The position numbers and the translations under genes are program-made. The notes under the pieces are model-generated. The model was not told the origin of the DNA. It did not search any database and saw only the letters and a program-made list of their open reading frames with translations. Source: Hydnum rufescens UP504 (lineage: Eukaryota; Basidiomycota; Agaricomycetes; Cantharellales; Hydnaceae). From it: DNA of 64,000 nucleotides. The DNA is taken from contig MU128985.1 in assembly GCA_014904985.1 (NCBI GenBank), positions 1 to 64,000 on the forward strand, given 5' to 3'. This document shows, piece by piece, positions 56,076 through 64,000 of the stretch; the first letter of the stretch is position 1; every line of letters begins with the position of its first letter.

Positions 56076-58397
56076 TCATCCAACAAGCCGCCTTGCGAGG
56101 ACGAGACAGTGCTGCCCTCCGGCAGCCGCCATCTCCGCATGCCACCCTTCCATGCCTTTGCTCTTCACCCTCTGAGGGTTTTCGAAAACTCCACATCCTT
56201 CCCTAGTCCAAGCGCACACTGCGTACTGAACCCCAAGCATAAACATACCCCATTTTAGTAACGGCAAGATTATGTCTGGTTCCAGCTGATAGGTGAATGA
56301 TGGGGTCCACCGGGGGTGTCGTATATGCGGAATCGTTCCAAGGTGGGAGGGTAGGATCATCCGGGGAATTTGACGATACAGGAGGTGGAGGGAAGATAAT
56401 AGGAACAGGTTCAGGGACGTACTCGTCCACCGGTGGCGGTTTTTCCGAGGTTTGGGCAGGCTTGGGATCTTCTTCGTTGTCCTCACCGTCTCTTGCGTCT
56501 CCTACAGCAGCGGCCTTCGCTGCGCGTTTAAGAGCTTCCCTTGCACGCTTCGTGGCCTCCCTTGCCCGCTTCTCTCGCCACCGTTGCTCGGCTTCTTGAC
56601 GTCGCACCTCCACCTCTTTCATGGCTGGATGATCCTCTGCCAACCCGAGTTCGAAGCCGTCGCATCGTCTGGAAAAGATACGTAATCAGCAAAAAAGGAG
56701 AGCCCAATAAGGAAAACCTTATACACACCCACATCCCCAGACACTTCCGTCACTGAGGAGAAAGAGCGTATGATGTTCGCCTCCACTGATGGACACTACT
56801 GTTCGGCCCCCCAAATTCTTCGGATCGAGCGCATCAACGGGAGTTGGGATTGGAATAATGGCCTCTCGGCCTCCTTTCTCACTATTCACCCCCGTCTGTC
56901 GCATGCTGTTCAAGCCCTAAGAAACCACTCAAATCCTCAGCCAGTGAATATCGATACGCCACTAATCGACGGCTCGTCATGACGAACCCATGCGTACACA
57001 ACTCCTTTGTGATCAACAGCAAAGCTGTGATAGCTCCCAGAACCCACGCGTGCCACTTTTCGTAGAGCAAGTCGTTCAGGTGCTAATCCATTTATTTTTC
57101 TGCGCTCAATGATTTTCCGCCCGAGCTGAGCTTGTTGAGCCGTTTCCCCTGTATAACCAGACGGTCAGTGAGAGAACTGAGGACTAGCTGTTACCTAGGG
57201 GGAAGGAAAAACCCTCGACGTACCAGACATATACGTGGCCTGTGGTAGTCAAGGCAAGGACATGATCCGTCCCACACGCGACACCAACAAATTGATATTG
57301 TTGCAGGGTAGGAAGGCAAAGAGGAATGAATTTGAGTTTTTGATGACCCCGGTTTCCCGTCGAAACCTAACAATCCATCTGAGGCCTGAGAAATCGGATA
57401 CAATCAAACGAACAAGAATTAAGGGATGTAAGTTCTACGAAACAAATATGACGTACCCGGAAGCTCCCCCATACTCGGAGCTGGCCCGTGGAACCCAGAG
57501 CGACACTAATGCTATCGCCAGCGGATACCTTGACTGCCCTGAATCCTTCCTGGACAAGTGATTCGACTACCAGAGGTTGACTCTCCAGAATCTCAGTATC
57601 GATAAAATTACCGGGATTTTCAGGATCGGGCACGTTCACTGTCGGCCTCCCTAACGCTGCATTGTCATTTATGCCGAAAGTCCAGACCTATTGGGCGTCA
57701 ATCCAGAGAAATTCAAGACCAGGGACTATTCGCCAAGCGAAGACGCCATAACAAGAAAAAAAAAACACGAACTTTCCCAACCTCATCGACGATCAATGAG
57801 TGCATCCCGCCCGCACACAACGTTTCCACCCCTGCGCCCGGTTCTTTGCCAAGAATACCACTTGGGACAGCCTCCTCGAACCAGGAGTGTAAACGAGGGC
57901 GAACGATATCTCCCAGCTAACCAAAAAACAACAGTGAGACAGATTCTCACTCAGACAAAGCAGACGCATTCAAACGAAAGAAATGAACGAAAACAAAATT
58001 AGCGTACAGTCTCTGTACCCAATCCAAATTGGCCCATATCTCCATTTCCCCACACAAAAATATGGCGCGCAGGTCTGGAGTGGGAAGGTGGAGCCAATAA
58101 ATCTGCTCTAACGACGATCTTAGCGGCGACATCCGCTTTTGACGATTCGTACGTAGAAGGAGTGACGCTGACGGCTCGTCTCTCGCGTTTTCGTTTTGGT
58201 GTCGATTCTCCAGGGTCCGAGATAGTTGGCGAAGGTGAAGGCGCCCGTTTCCGTTTTCCGAGAGCTCCACCAATGACATTACTTATGATCTCTCTCAATG
58301 AAGGATATTTTGAGTTGACTGCTAGAACAGGGGTTTCAGATTGAGCTCTCCGAGGCCGGTTTGTCGCCATGGATTGAGAACGCGTGCGGGAGGGCAT
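56076..58397 (-). CDS. RCC1-repeat protein, likely Ran guanine-nucleotide exchange factor
   Basis: From the ATG at 58397 a basic, Ser/Pro-rich N-terminus (RTRSQSMATNRPRRA, KRKRAPSPSPTISDPG, PKRKRERRA) with nuclear-signal character precedes RCC1 blades: HIFVWGNGDMGQFGLGTE, VKVSAGDSISVALGSTGQLR, VVSISGGEHHTLFLLSDGSV, IIHLSAGTRHNLAVTK and near the end AAAGGQHCLVLARR. An inserted helical, charged stretch (REATKRAREALKRAAKAAAV) and a Pro-rich loop interrupt the propeller. In fungi (Srm1/Pim1) the full-length RCC1 protein loads Ran with GTP on chromatin. Two one-base shifts near 56232 and 56188 affect the last blade, again in short homopolymers. Introns only partly placed. Confidence 0.8.
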
Positions 58398-58399
58398 GA

Positions 58400-59950
58400 T
58401 ATAGAAAATTGAAAAGTTATAGAAAAAATATGAAAGGAATGAAATATTCTTTGTTTGGAGGCGAGGTGACAAGCTTAGACTGCTTAGTCTCGTTACAAGA
58501 GACAAGTTCGGGAATTTCCTTTATTTACAGGCATCTGCATCCGAGGCGCTTCTCCGGCCAAGATTTCTCACACTTTGTGTTCTTGACCTCTAATGTTACG
58601 CTCAATCTGTATTTAGCCGCCATGATTAGACATGCATGTTCGGATTCAGGACTGGACTGGACTGTGACTCCTACGGTTGCCCTGCCAGGCCAGGTCAAAC
58701 ATTTTATCTCGCCGCGGCGCTCCCACTCGGTATTCCCCATTTGGTGGTTCCAATGCGATTTGCTGGCGTGTCCCAGTTGCCTCAACTCTAGGTTTTTTAT
58801 GCTTGCATGTCAATGGTCAGGAAAGCCGATCCTCTGCGATCCCGGTCTGCAGGGTTTCTAACATATACCGGAAGGAGCGGAGACCGCCGAAGCTTTTGCT
58901 TCCGCTTCGTTTCGCCGTGCGCAGGGCTCTTGTGGGAAACCTAGTCCTAGTCACCTAGCTGATGATGATGGTTGGCGCTCGTTAATCGCACAATCGGGCC
59001 GCGTGCCTGCGGCAATTTCCACACACCTGGGCAAAACCCCTCATGCTCTCAAAGGTATAGGAGTCTCCATGGTTAGCAAGAGAGAATACTTGTAGTCAAA
59101 TGGCTTGGCTTTGACTTGAATGAAACGGACTGGCTCGGACTCAAGTCAGCTTAAGTCCGAGTGCACGGCAACACTAAATGGCAAAATGTGCGGAAGGAGG
59201 AGCAATAGCTGACTAACATCCCGCTGAAAACCACTCAGAAAAATTTCACTCCGTGAACTGAACCTGGCTTTAAACTTCAGAGATAAGTCAAGTTTCCCGG
59301 AAGTCCTGCGGAGTCGCCCGAAGTCACGCCGTTGCGACAACACTACCATCATTCAACACCATCTCGTTGCCGAAGCAGACGGGAGCAACACGTTGCCATT
59401 AGTTAGCTGCAGGCTCATTTGAACTCTCTATGTACTCTATATTCATTCAAGAGAACTTCCAGGATGATACACCCTGTATCTCCTTGAGGAGCTTAAGGTC
59501 TCGTGACTATGTGAGTACGATTTATGTCGAACGTTCCCTCTTGGTTCTTGAATGTTCTAGAGCATCGGAGGAGCCCCGGAGCCGAGCCTGAATCCCAGTC
59601 TCGGTGCCTGGGATTCCTTCAAACTATATGAACATCACGACTGGCCAAATGGGGAAAGCGGGTGGGATCCGTCAATTCCGAAATGGGAAAAGCCGCCGCG
59701 AAGTAAAATGTTTGACCTGGCGCTGGGCAACCGTAGACTCCACAACTTATCGCTATCGTTCATGGAACAGCTAGTATGATATTCATATTGTCACATTGAG
59801 GGGTTATAGGCAGTTCCACGCATGCTAGAGAAACGCGATTACGTGTCTAGGATCCGAAAGGATTCTGATAGTTACGGAACGCTCCCACTGGAAAATTTTT
59901 CGATTTTGGACACCTATCTAGCACGGTTTCCCGGGAGTCTGGGAGCCAAA
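58400..59950. other. Intergenic with motif repeats, no gene
   Basis: The motif ACGGCAACACTA / GCGACAACACTACC occurs at about 59163 and 59330 in the same orientation and also near 48718. Otherwise nothing supported. Confidence 0.3.
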
Positions 59951-59954
59951 TTTT

Positions 59955-60205
59955 TTGGGGCCTAGCCCATTTCACCGGGAGCGGGGTCATGGTGCTAAAC
60001 TACCTATCACGGAGGACACCAGGAGTTCGTTCAGAGGGAGGGCGGGTCCCGTCCTTCGTTGTACATGTGGCTGCGGGTTGCAGGTTCGAAACCTGTTATG
60101 GCTGCTCCTTTTGCTTCGGTGGCCTCAACCAGCCAATTCCCCGCTTTTTCCACGGCATGCAGATACCATCTACATACGCGCCTGAGCACCAATAGGTCAT
60201 CTTTT
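59955..60205 (+). repeat. SINE-like element with Pol III B box (tentative)
   Basis: GGTTCGAAACC near 60083 fits the tRNA B-box consensus within a T-arm-like GCAGGTTCGAAACCTGT. A T7 run (about 60199) could end Pol III transcription. No convincing A box was found at the usual distance, and flanking direct repeats were not identified. The stretch 59910-59990 resembles 60520-60640 (CTAGCACG..CCGGGAGCGG). Confidence 0.3.
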
Positions 60206-61101
60206 TTTGTGGCCACTTTTTGCTCCTCATCCGTTTGTGCTACCCTTGACACTGAAGAATGGTGACATGAGGATACTGAATGAGACACTAGAGGACCTCT
60301 TGAGGTGGGTCACCATGGAGGCACAGCTGACTGGGTGACACTACTCAGCAAGGCAGTCATTAATGCACATAAGGATAAATTTGCCAAAAAAAAAAGGACA
60401 TTGCGAGGATCAACAGAGTCCCAAGTTCACAAAGATGACTGTTACAACTCCCAAGGATGTGGGGATTTTTTGAGGTTTTTTGGGGCATCTCTTGAATTTG
60501 TTTGGGATTTTTTCCAGTACCTAGCACGTTCTCACTGGGAATCTGACCCGATTTTGGAACTCAAGCACGGTCCCCACGTTTTTGGCATTTTTGGGCGTAT
60601 TTAAACCGGGAGCGGACCCCCCAAATCACGTACTGGGTGGCAACCTAATTATCCGGGGTCCTGATCCGAATCACTCCTAATAAGTTCTAAGCGAGAAAAG
60701 TCCCATCGCACGCACACATTCAAGACTCAAAGCAAGTTCCGGGAGAACAATCTGCTCGCCGTATATCCTAGAATTCGGAGTAGGTCTTTTCTGGGTATGT
60801 CAATTCTCTTCTGCTTTCATCATTCTGAGTCGTCCCGTATGCGTCTCATTTGCTTGTGCTAGAATCATTGTACAGAAGGCCATATGTAGGACTTATCGAT
60901 TAACCCGAATAGCATGCGCGTGTGCGGCAGGATCATCATGTACGGCTGCCTCCTGATCGCGAGATCGTGGATATTAGTCGGCAGTCGGGCCTGTGATGAC
61001 ACTGCTAAATTCGGCATTCAATTGGCATCCGATAAGTATTTATTATATCGTCTCAGGTAAACGCAAGTGTGCGACAAGCCCTCCCTCACCGCGATTTATT
61101 G

Positions 61102-63150
61102 CGATGGGTTTGGAACCAAACCCCGCTCTCGACTCCACCTTGGGGGCGGCATTTGTTAGTGTCATAATCTCAGCTGTGTAAGAACGCTTCGTTTGGATAC
61201 CCCACCCCAGTTCTCTTATTGCGGTGAATCCCCATCAGATTATTCGGAATGGTGAGCCAGAATATTTGGACATCTGAATGTGTGATGAACGCCTGGGACC
61301 AGTTGACCACGCAATGCTATTATTATTTTTTCCGCTCCAAACACGATCCCCGCTGGCTCAAATGCATTGTCATTGGACTCTGGTACGACACACCTGCCAT
61401 TAATAGTTTTTATCAATACTTAGCAATGATCTCCCCAGGACCATCGACTTTGCACACCAGTTCTCTGCCAGCATCATGATCTTCCAATACAGTGTATGAG
61501 AGACTTACACTGCTGTCAGTTCGCATGCATGCTCAACTCCTGTTTCAAGTTGTGCCACTTTGGTGACTTCCAATATCTTAAAAAGACCACTTGGTAAGGA
61601 CTGCCGCAGGTCGTTGTGTATATTATTCATTACCAGGCTAACCATATGTGTCGAAGGCCCCCCGCAGTATGTCCAGTTTTATCCGATACAACGATTTCGA
61701 ACGCTTGAACTTTTGCGACGTTCCAGCTATGCGTCATGCTAGAGGTTAGATGGGTGTTAAATGACGGGTTGCAACGCCTGCCCTGATATATGACTCTAGC
61801 CATTTCCAGCGTTTGTAGTTCAAATGTCCGTCCCTGTTTTTGAGGGGGTTAAAATGTCTGATTCAGAATCCACCTATCGATCTTATCTTCGCAGGTATTT
61901 CACTCGTCGATCGTATTGCCGTGAGTCCCGTATGTTTTGTTTCCCTAAAACCTCTTCTTGACCTTGGGTTCCATCACGCAGTCAATCCGAAGCTTTGGCC
62001 CATGACTATTTTTATCGTGACGCTTTCTGTTCTCACACTTGGTACGATCAAGATCTCTTGAGAAAGAATATCCTGAATGAAGTTCCCCCCTTATACGGAT
62101 AGGAGTTGGAGAAGGCAAGCCACACACTCCTCATCTTCATAACCCGCTAAGATATAGATGTATTCTAGCCTGTGGTATCAATACGTTCGTAGCACTTATT
62201 CTCCTTCTTGATGAGCCTTAATGGGTGATGTCCTTCAATAGACTCCTCATTGATCGCTTTGCACAGCTCAAAGACTACACGGTCCGTGACGTTCCTTCCG
62301 CCCAATACTTTCACCCGACTTAATTTCCGTGACCAGTGGCTTGTGGCATTGTGGCTTGTGACGTGCAGTGTCTGTGACATCTCTGTCACACTCTCGGTTG
62401 TTTGGACACTGTACACCTCGCGTACAGGATTCAAGGAGTGAATCCACCTTTTCTGCCACCCATCAGTTCCTCTTACTGACTACCAAGGGATTGGCCCTAT
62501 GTAGTACAGATGCTCTGCTCACAAAGCTTATTATATGGACTGTGAGTACTGGAGCGTTGCGTGCGTGCGTGTTGCTTTCTACTGTTCCTGGGGAGTCTCT
62601 GATTCAATTTTTATCTCTACTCAGCTCCTTTGCCCTTTTTCAACTCATCATGGTTGGCTGATTTGTGTCTTCCACATAATTGGGTTCCTAACGACATCGC
62701 TCCACAGTTCATTATAAAAAATGATACTCTAATCCATCTAGCGGCCAATATTGGTACGCTTCCCTTTATTAAGTTTTGACATTCTCTCCTAACAGCCAGG
62801 TTAATTCTTGGAATGCGCCAGTTCTCGCTAAGTTGTACAGGTGAGCAGAACCAACGACTGTACTCCCTGGCCAATTGTCTTTACCCATCATATACGAAAC
62901 CAGCAACACATTTGTCGCTTCGTGAGCTTCTCGTTTTTATTATTCTGGTGGAGACGATCGTTCATCCTCAAAAAAAATCACCATTGTGACAGCTTGAATC
63001 GGCGGGGCCACCCCTTGAGAGCGCGCCAGATAGTCCCGACTGTTCAGATGACATAGATGTGTTCTCCCTGACCTCCCAAGGCAATCCAATTCATGAAGCA
63101 CCCAGAAATCGCGAAGCTCGCATTTATCCGGCATTTAATAAATATGTTAG
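61102..63150 (+). CDS. DUF6534-like multi-pass membrane protein, frame uncertain
   Basis: Exon 1 (61102-61177, MGLEPNPALDSTLGAAFVSV) joins by GTAAGA..CATCAG to LFGM, and a second intron (GTGAGC..GACCAG) leads to LTTQCYYYFFRSKHDPRWLK. This pattern, LG..(V/I)SAVL(F/Y)G..YYYF...D...WLK, is typical of the Agaricomycete DUF6534 family. Later TDALLTKLIIWTVSTGAL and SLLTARLIL match the family's conserved last helices (intron-split), and an acidic tail PDSPDCSDDIDVFSLTSQG follows with a one-base shift at a C run (63011-63014). The middle helices are only partly readable. Function unknown; expected in a cell membrane. Either error-containing or decayed. Confidence 0.5.
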
Positions 63151-63547
63151 TCTATTTTTCCCAAGTTCGGTCTGTTCCTTTCACCCTCTTTACTTATGTG
63201 ACAATCCACCCAACAGCTAGACTCACAAAATGATGCTCATGGACCAATTCAGGTCTCCGTGACAACTCACCATTATCGTGTGGGGGAGCCAAGTGATCCT
63301 GAACTGCACCAAAATGTCCTTCCGCCGCTTGTGCCATAGTCCTTAGTTCGAGTAACCGGCAGGTTTTACTTTTGTAACTGTTGCGTGACCCGCTTCTCCG
63401 GAAGAATGCAGGGGGGTTCTAACAATTCGTCACAATCCCCGTCATCTTTGCGTTCATCTTGTATGCCATACTGTAGATCTCTCGAGACGCTCACACTGTC
63501 ATTGTACATAGAATCGGAATATTGTTATTAACACTTACTCCCATTGA

Positions 63548-63826
63548 ATGAAGGTGGTTCCCAGCCTGACAGAGCCAAATATGGTGACAAGGATTGGATA
63601 CAAGGAGAAGCACGCTTTCTCTGTACCTTGCCATCAAGCACATTCATTCAGTAAGTCAGGTTACCTCCATGCCTTGAAGATTAAGAGTGGTGCTCCCATA
63701 ACATCGAATTTATTTCTAAGTAAACCATACGGCATGATAGGAGAACAGAAGTTGTACCGCCCCAATCGAGCAAAGAATTATTTAAATGTGGTATTAAGGA
63801 GGCAAAATGTATTATTCTCCCTCTAA
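63548..63826 (+). CDS. Open frame of 92 codons, unknown
   Basis: ATG to stop without a break, basic, no domain or paralogue in this window. Could be chance. The rest of the window to 64000 shows nothing recognisable. Confidence 0.15.
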   Translation: MKVVPSLTEPNMVTRIGYKEKHAFSVPCHQAHSFSKSGYLHALKIKSGAPITSNLFLSKPYGMIGEQKLYRPNRAKNYLNVVLRRQNVLFSL

Positions 63827-64000
63827 TGATTACCGACTGCTATCAACTCGTTGTATCGTAAAGAACGTGCGTATCACCCGACTATGCGTATAACCGCAAT
63901 GATCATGTCCAATATTATTTGATCGACCCTTCGCCAGACTGGGGCGTCGCTAGACACACATCCAAATTAATCATTACGTATCGAATCCAGCCAATTTTCC

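Overview
The window looks like repeat-rich nuclear DNA of a mushroom-forming basidiomycete (Agaricomycetes). The evidence is short GT..AG introns (about 45-80 nt), a fungal Zn2Cys6 factor, an Mga2/Spt23-type membrane transcription factor, a GH92 mannosidase, a DUF6534-like membrane protein and a nuclear-type tRNA-Ser. No species can be named from sequence alone.

Bases 1-35600 are accessory, repeat-driven DNA. A tandem array at 1-2250 is built from double-hairpin intron-like units. In each, a UNCG-like exonic hairpin lies 5-11 nt before a GT donor, and a second, partly GNRA-looped hairpin lies 22-33 nt after the donor, followed by a branch-like motif and AG. The same module reappears in both arms of a spacer-free palindrome of about 4.4 kb (13640-18085). 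Around these lie three solo LTRs with 5-bp target duplications (one with its empty site preserved in a paralogous copy), a 2.6-kb segmental duplication, a 1.5-kb tandem duplication joined to an inverted copy, a 1.13-kb hAT-like element, and a 437-bp inverted repeat made of a minisatellite and a gene-tail piece. The genes here are mostly decayed paralogues: a Rad54B/Rdh54-type SNF2 translocase (one long copy and several fragments), two Phs1/PTPLA dehydratase copies, coiled-coil genes, and a family of small single-pass membrane proteins whose four members (4241, 11824, 18457, 30244 minus) share one exon-intron plan.

Bases 36500-63200 are a more ordinary genic stretch: an unknown three-exon gene (minus), an Mga2/Spt23-like gene (plus), GH92 (minus), tRNA-Ser(GCT) (minus), a GNAT acetyltransferase (plus), a Zn2Cys6 regulator (minus), an RCC1 family protein (minus) and a DUF6534-like protein (plus). 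Several of these carry isolated one-base frameshifts, often in short G or C runs, while their domains are otherwise intact. This suggests residual assembly indels, so pseudogene calls resting only on one-base shifts should be read with caution.

Most promising novelty: the double-hairpin intron module, present as a tandem array and inside a giant palindrome, with constant geometry and paired base changes in its stems.
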